From: Perognathus longimembris pacificus | Lineage: Eukaryota > Chordata > Mammalia > Rodentia > Heteromyidae | Assembly: GCF_023159225.1 (NCBI RefSeq) | Contig: NC_063161.1 | Span: forward strand, 74,872,267 to 74,936,266 | Direction: 5' to 3' | DNA: 64,000 nucleotides | Notes under the pieces: model-generated | Seen by the model: only the letters and a program-made list of their open reading frames with translations | What the model was told of the DNA's origin: nothing | Databases searched by the model: none | Position numbers and translations under genes: made by a program | Shown here: positions 46,083 to 56,669 of the stretch, in pieces | Layout: each line of letters begins with the position of its first letter | Position numbering within the stretch: the stretch's first letter is position 1

Positions 46083-46686
46083 TTCTTTGCCGACCACCAG
46101 CAAAGTCCTAATTTGAGGACCCTGGCTCTCCGGTTGGGGAAAGCAATGTGGCCGGGTGGCAGGACGGTAGTGGGGGGAGCAGGGAGTGGGAGCCCCATCA
46201 TGCCCGTGCCCGCACGCAGCCATGCCAAACCAGCCCTGTGCACCAGCTGGGCCCTTGTGGAGATGTGGGGTGGGGTTCAGCGGCCCACTCGTCCTGCGCA
46301 CCGTGGCTCGAGGCCTGCCATGGTGCTGGGCATCGGACAGAGAGAGCACCGCCCTTTCCCTCCCAGGCCACGGTAGGGTCCTCTTCATCCGGGCAGCACA
46401 GAACAAGCAGGGGGTGCCTGGTGGAAGCCGGGCCAGGGAGGCCAGTGCTATTGGACTCCAGGCATGGAGGCCAGTGCTGAGCCTGGAAAGTTCCAGATGT
46501 GAGAGGAAGCGGTGGCCCTGGGTAATAAAGCAGGTGCACAGGTGAGCACTGGGTACACAGGGTAATCAGGGGAGAGGGATTGAGGCCCTCAGCCCACAGG
46601 GGTGGCAATGGGGACATCATTGTCTTGCTGTGCATGCCTGTGTGTACACATGTGTGTGTGTGCATGCACACTTGCCTGCATATATG

Positions 46687-46817
46687 TGTGCCAGTCCTGA
46701 GACTTAAACTCAGGGCTTGGGCATAGGCCCTGCGCTTTTTCACTCAAGGCTGGTGTTTTCACCACTTGAGCCATAGCGCCACTTCTGGCTTTTTGGTGCT
46801 TCATTGTAGATCATGAA
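46687..46817 (-). mobile_element. Composite SINE, 5' truncated, preceded by GT-rich tract
   Basis: The tRNA-like half (minus CTATGGCTCAAGTGGTG, GAGTTTAAGTCTC) with only the linker of the B1-like half. GT/GCATGC-rich sequence at 46635-46686 abuts its 3' end. Confidence 0.7.
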
Positions 46818-47129
46818 AAAAGGATACTGGGTCTAACAGGCGCCATTTTGTCTTTGTGGTGGAGGCAGGTGAGTTCCTAGAGGCAGGGCCTGGGACTTAG
46901 ACAATGGGTCACTGGACCTGCCAGTCCTGAGCCTTGAACTTGAGTAACTCTCATGTTCCCTGTGACCCTACCCCCTACCCCTGCTTCTATTTTGGCCCAG
47001 GTGGGCGCAGATGCCATCACACCCGTGCCTTGTGTCTCCTGGCTCTCTCCTCTGGTCGCCATGGCGTTCCACTTCAGCCCTCCCTTGCAGTTGATCTGAT
47101 TTGTTAGGACTGTTTTTCTGCGCTTTCTT

Positions 47130-47275
47130 AGCTTTGCTGCTCTCATGGCTCCATTTCCTAAGTGTTAAGTGTATTCGAGACTGCAAGTTCTTTAAGGACA
47201 TGTATCTGCCTGCAGTTGCCCCCTGGATCCTCAGCCTCTTGAGTAGCTGGGGTTACAGGTGTGCCCACTGGTGCC
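47130..47275 (-). mobile_element. B1-like monomer remnant
   Basis: CTCAGCCTCTTGAGTAGCTG followed by GTTACAGGTGTGCC is antisense B1-like. Confidence 0.5.
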
Positions 47276-47743
47276 CTCTGTAGATGACGGCTTCCCGGTG
47301 CAGTGTGAGCTCGAAGTAAAGTGTTGAATGCTGTACCTGAGGGCATAGCGCCATACAATGTCCATACCTATTCAACACACACAAAGGAGTGCTGATCTCA
47401 GTGGGTTGGGGCTTGGGTGCAGAGCCAGGGGAATAGTAAGTACCCTATTTTAACTCCCTGTCATTTCTCCTGCTGTATTTGACTTAGTCGCAGAGTGGTT
47501 CCCACGGCAACGGCAACTAAGATGTTCGTTTATGACAGTCCAACCCATATCACCTCGGCCTTCCTGGGTCTGCTCTGTGCCTCCCCCATCTCTGTTCTCA
47601 CGTGCCACCCCGAACCTCTGTGTCTGCTGGCAAAAACAGCGCTTACTTCTTAGCTGTCCCCCATATCAGGTCAGAGGAGATACAGATAAATGGATCCATC
47701 TTGCCTTCAGTTTTGCTGAATATAAAATTCCTTCTTAAAAGTT

Positions 47744-47946
47744 TGGGCTGGGAATGTGGCCTAGTGGTACAGTGCTTGCCTAGCATGCATGAAGCCCTGG
47801 GTTCAATTCTTTAGTACCACAAACACAGAAAAAGCCAGAAGTGGCGCTGTGGCTCGAGGGGTAGAGTGCTAGCCTTGAGCAAAAGAAGCCAGGGACAGTG
47901 CTCAGGCCCTGAGTTCAAGACCCAGGACTGGAAAAAAAAGAAAAAA
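47744..47946 (+). mobile_element. IDL-Geo dimeric SINE, older subtype
   Basis: GGGCTGGGAATGTGGCCTAG through GCGCTGTGGCTCGAGGGG, CCTGAGTTCAAGACCC and an A-rich tail. Confidence 0.9.
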
Positions 47947-47999
47947 AGCTTCCTTTATCAATGTGTTCTCCAGCTTTCTTTCTGTTGCCTTGGCACATG

Positions 48000-48135
48000 T
48001 CTGAAATTAACCAGCTAAAGAAGGAGGAGGAGGAGGAGGTCTATTTTTGGCTCATGGCTTTGGGTCAGTGGTGAGGCCACACACATCATGGCAGCTGTGG
48101 GGGTCTGGGAGGAGGAGGACGGCCAGGACCCAGGG
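48000..48135 (-). mobile_element. MaLR-like LTR remnant, antisense
   Basis: GTCTATTTTTGGCTCATGGC and ACATCATGGCAGCTG match the antisense 3' part of MaLR-type LTRs. Confidence 0.4.
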
Positions 48136-48238
48136 CCCCTGAAGGCCTTGCCTCTCTGCCTCCTAGGGGAACATTCCAGATGCAAACTGCAGTGCTGCAG
48201 CACAGAGCCCAGGCCCATCCTCACCCGAAGTGTATACA

Positions 48239-48239
<1 letters not shown>

Positions 48240-48290
<51 letters not shown>
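48240..48290. repeat. (GT)n microsatellite
   Basis: A GT run of about 50 bases. Confidence 0.95.
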
Positions 48291-48292
<2 letters not shown>

Positions 48293-48308
48293 ATTACATT
48301 GCATATTG

Positions 48309-48541
48309 AGCTGGGTGGTTGTGGCCCACTCCTACACTCTGCTCTTCAGGAGGCTGAGATCCAGTGGGTCACAATTCAAGTCCCAGTCTGGGCCAAAAAA
48401 AGACCATGAAACTCCAACTCCAATGAAGCAGCAAAATGCTGGGCTGAAGACGTGGCTCAAGTGGAAGAGCACCAACCATGAGCAAGAAAGCTGGACAAGC
48501 ATGTGAGGCCTGAGTCCAAACCTCAGCCTCAGCAAGGCAAA
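48309..48541 (+). mobile_element. Composite SINE, plus
   Basis: GAGCTGGGTGGTTGTGGCCC (B1-like), CTCCAATGAAGCAGC linker, then ACGTGGCTCAAGTGGAAGAG (tRNA-like). Confidence 0.75.
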
Positions 48542-49180
48542 TTACACAGCTGCTCGTCCCACCGCCGGGACCCGCGGCCAGAATGCGCCTGGCCAGAGAG
48601 GCAGCCACGAGGGCCACCGTAGCACCAAGCAAGGCCATGCGGTGGCTCTGCCTGCCAGCCCCAAGGATTTACCCCAGAGAATCGCCTAGATGATATGGGG
48701 CCTGCAGCCCCCGACCCACAAATCCAGAGACTGTCTTCCGGAGACCTGGACAGAGGGCCTTCCGGGTGGGAGGCTCTCCGTCCCGGGCCTCGCGGCCTCC
48801 CCTGGCTTTTCCAGGGTCCAGTCATTTCTCACAGTTGCCAATCTTGCTGGCAGCTGCAGCCTCTCTGCCCGAGTCTCCACCACTCCTCTCCTGCCCTGAA
48901 GACGTCTGCCAATCACTCTGCCCCCGTTTCTTTGTGCTCTCATTTCTTACTGAACACTTGGCTAAAAGCAGCCCATAATACTGGGGCTGCATCCTGGGCT
49001 TCTCCTGGCATTGAGCGGGGTGTCACTCCATCTCCTCAAAGCATGGGGGCCTGGACATAAAGAATCCTTGCCATGGCGTCCTACCGTGGCCCCTGGTCCC
49101 GGTCCCCAGCATTCTCCCTCTGCCTGAAACCTCAACTGCCCTTGCGGCTGCCACTGCTCCGGCCCCCTGGGCCCCACCAG

Positions 49181-49653
49181 TGTTGGGGTCAGCTGTGCCT
49201 TTAAGGGGCCACAGCTAACCTCGGCCTGTCCCTCCCTTTCCTGTCTTAACAGGAAGAGAAGCCCCTGTTCCTGGGGCTAGCACGTGTGCTATGGCGGAGG
49301 GGTACCCCAGGGGCCCATCCTTGGGGGGCTGGACCTCTGCCCACAAAGGAAGTCTCCTGACATCACTTGAGGGACAGCCCCTTGGGACCAATCAGGGGCC
49401 CCTCTCTTGTGCCTGCCTTTGGGGTATATCTGGGAGGCTCCTCATTTGAATAAACAGAAGCCTTAGAGGTTTTCTCCAGGGGCCCATGCATCCGTGTCGT
49501 TCTTGGTGGTTTTGGGGCACCCTGCGACCACACGCCACTGAGGCTACCTGTGGCCATCGCTCCCACGTGAGAGCGATAAAGGACCACCCAGGAAGGGGCG
49601 GACAAGCCCCTTCCCCCCCAAGCGGAGGGGAAGTGGAGAGAGAGAGCCCAACA
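49181..49653 (+). mobile_element. Solo LTR, class II (ERVK-like), intergenic
   Basis: A 473-base LTR with TGTTGGGG and CCCAACA ends and a perfect 6-base duplication, CACCAG (49175-49180 and 49654-49659). It has CCAAT near 49388, a TATA-like GGTATATC at 49423-49430 and AATAAA at 49449-49454. It is closely similar to 37511-37981 along its whole length. Confidence 0.9.
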
Positions 49654-49689
49654 CACCAGGATGGCCTGTACACCTCTGCTTGCAAGGCA

Positions 49690-49912
49690 TGCCGGGTGCC
49701 GGTGCTCACACCTGTATTCCCAGCTACTCAGAAAGCTGAGTTCTGAGGATTGTGATTCAAAGCCAGCCTAGGTAGGAAAGTCCATGAGACTCTTTATCAT
49801 TTAACCAGCAAAAACTGGGAGTGGAGCTGTGGTTCAAGTAGTAGAGCACCAGCCTTGAGCAACGAAGTGAAGCAATTGCACAAGGCCCCAAGTTCAAGCC
49901 CCAGCTCTGACA
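49690..49912 (+). mobile_element. Composite SINE, plus, followed by CA/CG run
   Basis: It starts GCCGGGTGCCGGTGCTCACA, with linker and tRNA-like half GCTGTGGTTCAAGTAGTAG, and ends CAAGTTCAAGCCCCAG. A GT/CG/CA run follows at 49915-49960. Confidence 0.85.
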
Positions 49913-49984
49913 CGTGTGTGCACGTGCATGTGCGCGCGCACACACACACACACACACACATTATTTCAGGCTTGTACCAATTTT

Positions 49985-50200
49985 CTGTATTAGTCAGATT
50001 TCTCTTACTGTAAAAGTTACCTGTGGTAAATTGCTTTGAGAAGAAGAAAAGTTTATTTGCTCAGAGTTGTGGAGGTTTCAGGCTGTGGCCTTGGGTCTGG
50101 GTTGGTGCAGAGTATCATGCACGGGAGGCTGAGAGAGGGAGGGAGGGAGCAAGGGAGGGATGGGGGGAGACAGGAAAGGAGGGAGGGAGGGAAAGGGAGG
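49985..50200 (-). mobile_element. MaLR-like LTR remnant, antisense
   Basis: CTGTATTAGTCAGATTTCTC and AGTTTATTTGCTCAGAGTTG match antisense MaLR-type LTR ends. It runs into a GGGA-rich tract (50130-50205). Confidence 0.45.
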
Positions 50201-50926
50201 GCAAGTGGCCACAGGGGAAATGGGTTTGCTGCAGTAACTTCTCCCCTGGAGCAGTTGTTTTCACCTCTGAGCAGGAAATATAAAGCGTGTTTTATGGTGT
50301 ACATCATGTGGATGTTGGATTGGATTCTTCTCAGGACAGTGTAAGCCAGCCCAGGGCCCAGACCAGTAGATGCATCCCCGAGCAATGGATGCATCCCAGG
50401 GCAAGGAGTCAATCCAGAGCCACAGACTGGAGCCCAGCTGGCCATAGAGTTGGGGCAAGGATCCATGGGCTTGGGGAGGGATCCAGGCTGCATTGGTTTT
50501 GTTAAGCCCCCGTGGGCTGAGACTCACCGCTGGCGGAGGTCCTCAGATGACAGTGAACCTTGACCTGGCCGTTCTTTTATGTTTGCACGTGCTCGCTGGT
50601 TTCAGTTTTACAGAGTTCACGTTTCCCTGCGTGAGACATGGTTCTGTATGCCTCTCGCAGCTTCGAGGGTCCCCTCCCTGTTACCCTTCCTCTGCCCCCC
50701 AGCCCCCCCCAATGTCTGCCATATCCCTGTGGGTTTGTCACATCTTCCGGCAGCGTGCCGTGTGCATCGGCAAGTCCTTTCCCCTCCACCTCACCCCTCC
50801 TGCCTCCCACCCGTTCCCAGCATGCTCCCCTTTGTGTGCGAGTTTGTGCCATACAGATAGATATATATGACCTAGAGCCATCCTCTGAGAGCCAACAGGC
50901 GCCTTGTGGCACTGGCCTGGCTTCTT

Positions 50927-51129
50927 TTCTTTTTTTTTTGCCAGTCCTGGGCCTTGGACTCAGGGCCTGAGCACTGTCCCTGGCTTCTTCCCGCTCAAGG
51001 CTAGCACTCTGCCACTTGAGCCACAGCGCCGCTTCTGGCCGTTTTCTGTATATGTGGTGCTGGGGAATCGAACCTAGGGCCTCGTGTATCCGAGGCAGGC
51101 ACTCTTGCCACTAGGCCATATCCCCAGCC
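50927..51129 (-). mobile_element. IDL-Geo dimeric SINE, young copy
   Basis: Minus-strand full-length element. The target duplication CTGGCCTGGCTTCTT is at 50912-50926 and 51130-51144. Almost identical to the copies at 4945, 30484 and 36328. Confidence 0.95.
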
Positions 51130-51489
51130 CTGGCCTGGCTTCTTGTTTACTCGATCTCTGCTTCCTTCCAAGTTACATAATTCTTCCTTATCACTGAGTA
51201 ATGCTCCCTGCATAGACATACTGCATTCTACCCCTCTGCTGTTTGATGGGCATGGCGGAGTACTGGGCACAGTGGGTAGATGGCGCTGGCTCAGGCAGGA
51301 GTGCACTTGTCTCCCACGCAGGACGCAGGCTGGGATGCTCCAGGTGCACGCGCAGGACTTGCTCCGGCCCAGCGGAGGAACCACGGATGCCCCCACTGTC
51401 AGTGCCCAGGGGGCTTAGCATTCCTTCAGAGTGAGGACTGGGGAGGGGTGGGAGGTAAGAGGTACTAAGATTAGGGGGAGATGCGGGGT

Positions 51490-51610
51490 GCTAGGTGCTG
51501 GGGGAGTTGGGTGCTAGGGGGAGTTGGGGGCTGGGGGGCTGGGGGTGGGCTGGAGACTGGGCAGCTGGCTTCTAGGGGTGCTGGATGATGGGGGGCTGGG
51601 TGCTCAGGGT
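51490..51610. repeat. G-rich GGTGCTGGGGGAGTTG-like tandem repeat
   Basis: Short GCTGGGGG, GCTAGGGG and GAGTTGGG units; G-quadruplex potential. Confidence 0.75.
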
Positions 51611-52455
51611 ACCGCCCAGGTGTCCAGGGTTAATGACACGGGGTGCCAGGCATCCCAGGACAAGGTCTCCAGTCCCGTCGTGGTGTTGGCCCCATTCTTT
51701 GCAGAGGCTGAGCTCCTCCCACTGACTCCCTGGTGGCTGAGGAAGTCACAAGCGCAGCTTTCTAATGCCCGCGGCTGGGCACAGACAGCTATGTAATCTG
51801 AACGTAACGCCTTTGAAACACTCATCTCAAGCTATCGAGAAATCCTGGTCAGCTCCATGTCTCAGGGGAGCTCTGGTCTGCCTGGCCCATACGAGGGCGG
51901 GTGTCAATGGCTGCTCTGCCTCTGTTCGGGTCAGGGGTCAGGGGAAGTGAGTTCTGTTGAAGGTGCTGTGCGAATCAGTGCACATTCATGACGAGGGCTC
52001 AGTCACACCAAACACCTGACAGGGCAGACGATGGGCGAGGACAGAATGCGGAGTCACTTCCCGACTGGGACGTGGGTGGCCCAGAGCCTTTCACAGAGAG
52101 AGACCCAGAGGTGAGGAAGGGCTGGGTGCCTGGTGGCTCTGCTGGCAGCTGTCCGGCCACGACCGGTGCTTAGCGACCACTCTGGGCCTCAGGAGGTAGC
52201 ACAGCATTTAAAGTGGGGTCCCGGGGCCTTGGGGGATTTTGCTCAATTGGAAATTTGTACTTCTGGCTAAGTGCAAGACCTCTGAGGAAACAGAATTACA
52301 GAAACAGCTTTGAGAAACAGAGAGGTGGGGGCCCCCGGGGTGCACCGAGACAGGGAGTGGACGCCACCGTCCCATGGGGCCTGGGACTCTGTGAGCGTCC
52401 TTCAGTCTTTTTCTCTCTCTATGGAACCTCAAATCACATTCAAAATCCAGAAGCG

Positions 52456-52654
52456 GGGCTGGGATTTACTTAGTGGTAGAGTGGGGATCTTCCTAGTGGT
52501 AGAGTGCTTGCCTCGTATACATGAAGCCCTGGGTTCGATTTTACAGAGCCAGAAAGGGCTCTGTGGTTCAAGTTGGCAGAGTGTTAGCCTTGAGCAAAAA
52601 GAAGCCAGGGACAGTGCTCAGGCCCTGAGTCCAAGCCCCAGGACTGGAAAAAAA
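52456..52654 (+). mobile_element. IDL-Geo dimeric SINE with internal A-box duplication
   Basis: TTAGTGGTAGAGTGGGGATC then CTAGTGGTAGAGTGCTTGCC shows a duplicated A-box. The flanking AATCC(C)AGAAGC sequences are likely target duplications. Confidence 0.8.
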
Positions 52655-52982
52655 AAATCCCAGAAGCTTCAATGAAATGCAACGCCTGAAGGCTAATGCA
52701 TGATGGTCAGCAAGGTTTTCTTAGCTGTATCTGCTCCCCTCCTCCCCAGCTGGAGGCTGGGCCTCCTGGTTTCAGGGTCCACGGTCAGCCTGTCAGCTGC
52801 TCCCTCCTGCCCATTGCCCCACTCCCCAAGTGCCTGCCGGCCTCCTTTCCAGCCCTGGCCTCCGGGGACAATGACACTGAGCCACCACCACGGCCCAGAT
52901 CTGCGCCTGCCCAGCCGCCCACCCCCCCCCAACTACCTGCAAATGAACTGAAGCGCTCATCAAAAGGAAAAACAAAAGAACT

Positions 52983-52988
52983 TTTATT
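52983..52988 (-). promoter_or_regulatory. CALN1: Candidate distal CALN1 polyadenylation signal
   Basis: The + strand reads TTTATT, so the - strand reads AATAAA, in the context AAAAAAATAAAAGTTC. It lies at the left edge of an AT-rich block that shows no repeat signature, as expected for a mammalian 3' UTR end. Confidence 0.45.
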
Positions 52989-53039
52989 TTTTTCTATTGC
53001 ATAAATAATGGCAAATTAGACTCTTTTATACAGATTATA

Positions 53040-53047
53040 TATTTACA
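53040..53047 (-). promoter_or_regulatory. Pumilio recognition element (TGTAAATA)
   Basis: The - strand reads TGTAAATA, an exact match to the PUM1/2 consensus UGUANAUA. It lies about 55 bases upstream of the candidate CALN1 polyadenylation signal. Confidence 0.4.
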
Positions 53048-53163
53048 GACAAGTTTGGTTAGAGAACGCATCTGTCAAAGGTTGCACTTGGCTTTCCTTT
53101 ATACACTAAGATAACATATTAATAATATATACTTCATTCGCATGCCCAGTTAATTTATATGAA

Positions 53164-53171
53164 TATTTACA
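53164..53171 (-). promoter_or_regulatory. Second Pumilio recognition element (TGTAAATA)
   Basis: This is a second exact TGTAAATA on the - strand, 124 bases from the first and in the same AT-rich terminal block. Paired Pumilio sites are common in neuronal 3' UTRs, so the pair fits a CALN1 UTR end. Confidence 0.4.
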
Positions 53172-54599
53172 TTTTATATAAATATTTGACGTTAACCAAC
53201 CTGCCCACTCTCTCATCATTTAGTAGCAGAAAATCACCAACTGATATCCAAAGAAGAAAAGCACAAAAGGAAGGAACGTGGATGAGGTAAGTGGGAGCTC
53301 GTGACCCCCAGTGTCCACCGGAGGGGTCTTCACGCCGGGCAGAGCCCCAAGCCCCCCTCCTGGGCCTCGCCGGTCCTAACTGTGCTCTACGTTCCCAGAC
53401 CTGGACTTTACTACTGTGCTTTGTGGACGGCCCTCGCGGCCAGTGGGGGCACCCTCCAGGGCCTTGCGGCACCCATCACCAGGAGGCACAGCAGCCGGGC
53501 ATGCCCCAGACCAGTCTGGTCCCCTCCAGCCAGCACCTCCAGGAGCTCTGTCTTTGGTTAGTCCTTGGGGAAATAACTTATTCCTGAATTCAGAGTTGGA
53601 GAAGAAAACCAAACCCGCCCAAGAAGCTACTCAAGGACTCGAAATCTCATCTTGACATGAGAAGGAATATTCTGGATTTCTCCTGGGGAGAGAGCCAAGT
53701 GCCGGGTCCTGTGCAGGCTCCCTGAGGAGAGGCCTCCAGTGGCTGACCTGTGTCAGTGCTCCTCTTTAGGGCAGGGCTGGGTGACTGAACCACAGCCTGA
53801 CGAGAACCCCAGAATCCGCATGGAGGACTGGGTGCTGCCGTGGGGCAGAATGTCCCCCACATATGGATGGGGCTGGCAGTCCCCCAGCCCTGCTCCATCC
53901 CCACCTCCCCTGTGCTTGGCTGTCAGCAGCCACTTGAGGGACTGTCCCGCCCACCCGCAGGCAGTCAGGGCTGGAGGGTGCTCTCCCGGGCGTGGCCTCT
54001 GGCACCCCCTCTCCCCTGACCCCCCACCCTGCCTGTCTCAGGCTACTACTTGTGTGGGCTTCAGGGCAGTAGTGGAGCCCCTTGGTCTTCCCAAACACAG
54101 AGCCGGTCATCCACACTTCCAGCAGTCAGAGGGAGCCCAGGACCCCGCCTCTGATGCACCTGAGGATTCCGCAGGAGGCCGGCGACCTGAGGAGCAGGCG
54201 GTGGGTGCTGCCCCCAGGTAGCAGGGCCCCCACCTGGGACCTGCTCTGACCTTCGCACCACAGCAGCCAGCTTTCCTGGGCACCCTGGGCTTTTCCACAC
54301 CTGCATTCCTGCCCCCAATATGCGCTCAGATCCTCCCAGACTCATGTGAGTTCGGGAGGGGGGGGGGGAGCTGTGCTCTCAGCTCTCCATGTCCCCAAGT
54401 CACCACACTACACAAGGGAGGTGGCCCCAGACCAGCACCTCGCCCTCACAAAGCCCCTCCTCTCCCTCAGCGCCAGGACAGAGACCTCACTGCCCCTGCA
54501 TTTCCTGCCGTATCCCTTCCAGATCAGCTTGCTGCTCTGCCCTCCCAGGAGACACTAGCCCTGCCACCACCCCCCAACATGGACAAGACCCTCTTTTCA

Positions 54600-54715
54600 A
54601 TTTTGTTCTGCGACACAGTCATATGACACAACCCAGGCTGCCCTTTACCTCGAGATCCTCCTGCTTTAGCCCTCCCCAGTGCTGGGAGCACAGGTGTGCA
54701 ACCCACACTCGGCAG
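54600..54715 (-). mobile_element. B1-like monomer remnant
   Basis: AACCCAGGCTGCCC through CAGTGCTGGGAGCACAGGTG, antisense B1-like, within the proposed CALN1 3' UTR. Confidence 0.45.
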
Positions 54716-56423
54716 ACAACATCTTCTGGCAGGGAGAAGAACGTTAATCACAGTGGAGGGAAAGAGGGGTGAGCATATTCTTCAAATGCTGGGGTGACCC
54801 CAACAGTGAACCCCCATGGGGCAGGCTGGGCAGGAAGGGAGATGACCGCCTGTGCTATAGGAAACCCTGATTCTTCATGGTATTCCTCAGGTCAGTGTCA
54901 CCTTGGGCATCTGGCATTCCCTCCTTATTCCTGAAGACCCCTCCAGGCCGTCCAGAATCCAGTAGGAGCCACTGGCACCAGCGTTGCCGGCTAACTGTGA
55001 TCTCCTCCATGATAAGGCCTGGGGACCAAGGACAGCGCGGGCGGGCGGCGAAGCTGGATGGCTCTGATGCTCAAACCCTCAAGGACCAGGTCCCCCGAGA
55101 GCCAGCCCAAACCTGCCTAGATTGTGTCACGGCCATAAGTAAATTAGGATGGAAAACCCTCATGGGGAATAATGCTCGTGATTTGGACAGCTACCCCTCC
55201 GTGGGGGCTGCATGCTGGGCCTCACGGTGACCCCAGAGCCTGGGACGAAATTCCCACCCTTGCTGTGCTGGACGGAGGTTTTGCCAAGAACCTCTGGATC
55301 ACAGGACAAGGCCATAGCCAAGTCTAGAAGCACGTCTAGGCTCACTGGCACCAACACAGCAGGGCACAGTGGGCCTGTGGGGGCCCAGCTACTCCAGCAA
55401 GCCAGTGGGATGGGGCAGAGGGGTCACCACCCCTCAGCAGGTGCACTGAGGCCTCCGGAGGTAAAGGGTGGAGGCCTAAAGCACAGCCCTCCCCACCCCC
55501 ACCAGCCACAGGCCAGGCCGCCCAGACTGGGAAGTGCCCTCCCCCATCCCACTCTCAACCTCAGGACGACTTCCTGCAGCCCGCTTCCTTGAGTCTGGGT
55601 GTGGGCCTAGCGGAGCATCTGAACCTGAGGGAGCTCGGCCTGCCAGTGCTGGAGGCACAGGCGCGGCCCCGCCTCCCTCCACCCTGCCCGTCACTGAGGT
55701 CACAGTGATCACATCACACATGGGCAGGGGTGGACAAAGATGGCACCAACCATGCCTCTTAGGACTCTTGCCAAGGCAGAGCCCAGCGAGGACCCCGGGC
55801 ACGCCACCCTGCGTGTGAGTTCAGTCTTCCCGCAAGCACAAGCAAGCCCACCACCGTGCACAAGTTCACAGTTCCCACTCACACAGGTGAGTTCACCACC
55901 CTGCATGGGACTTCACATCTCCCACTCATGTCCTCGAGCTCACCGCTGTGCATGCAATTTCACACTTTCCAAGAGAAAACACACCGATGCTAAGGAAGTC
56001 TGGAGGCATAGAGGGTTTCGCTTCCAGACGATCACTAGTTGTGCCTAAATTTAAGAATCCCTGCTCTGGGAGGTGGGGTGCAGGGTGGTAGGGGAGGAAA
56101 GGTGGAGGACTCACCAGTCTGGGGGCCCCCACAGGGGGCCAGGGGTGGGTGGAGTGTTTCTTACAAATGTGCCCTCCCCCCCCCATACTACTGCCTCAAC
56201 AAGCTGGAAGTGAAACACAGAGCATGTGGTGGAATGCCAGTTGCCTCGGTAACACCCTCTGCCCCTCACAGCGGGTCAGAGGGGACCCTCGCACCTGCTC
56301 CCCTCTTCCTATCCCAGAGGTGGGAGGGTTCCGTCTGCATCTGAAGACAGCTTCACTGTGAGTTGTGGGGACTAAAGTCACAGTGTCAAACCCTGCCTGA
56401 GCCCCAGGCACCTTCGGGGAGCA

Positions 56424-56612
56424 GCTCACAGCTGTCATCCCAGACACCCTGGGCTGAGACCTGAGGACTGCAGTTCAAAGCCACCCAGCCTTCATCTTCA
56501 GTTAACCATCAAAATCCAGAAGTGGAGCTATTGCTCAAGGGGTAGAGCACTAACCTTGGGCACAAAAGCTCAGGAACAGCCCAGGCCAGAGTTCAAGCTC
56601 CAGGACTGGCAC
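56424..56612 (+). mobile_element. Composite SINE, plus, followed by CA run
   Basis: CAGCTGTCATCCCAGACACC (B1-like), TTCAGTTAACCATC linker and GCTCAAGGGGTAGAGCAC (tRNA-like). A (CA)n run follows at 56613-56667. Confidence 0.7.
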
Positions 56613-56634
56613 ACACAGACACACGCATGTGTGG

Positions 56635-56669
<35 letters not shown>

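Larger units (their letters stand above)
41073..52969. other. Intergenic region between convergent GALNT17 and CALN1
   Basis: About 12 kb separates the two proposed transcript ends. It contains SINEs, minisatellites (41881-41999, 45320-45478, 45940-46082), an AT-rich stretch (43785-43985), MaLR-like antisense LTR remnants and a complete solo LTR (49181-49653). Gene-free unique stretches include 41073-41880, 42000-43980, 46083-46640 and 51145-52440. I see no coding exon. Confidence 0.7.
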
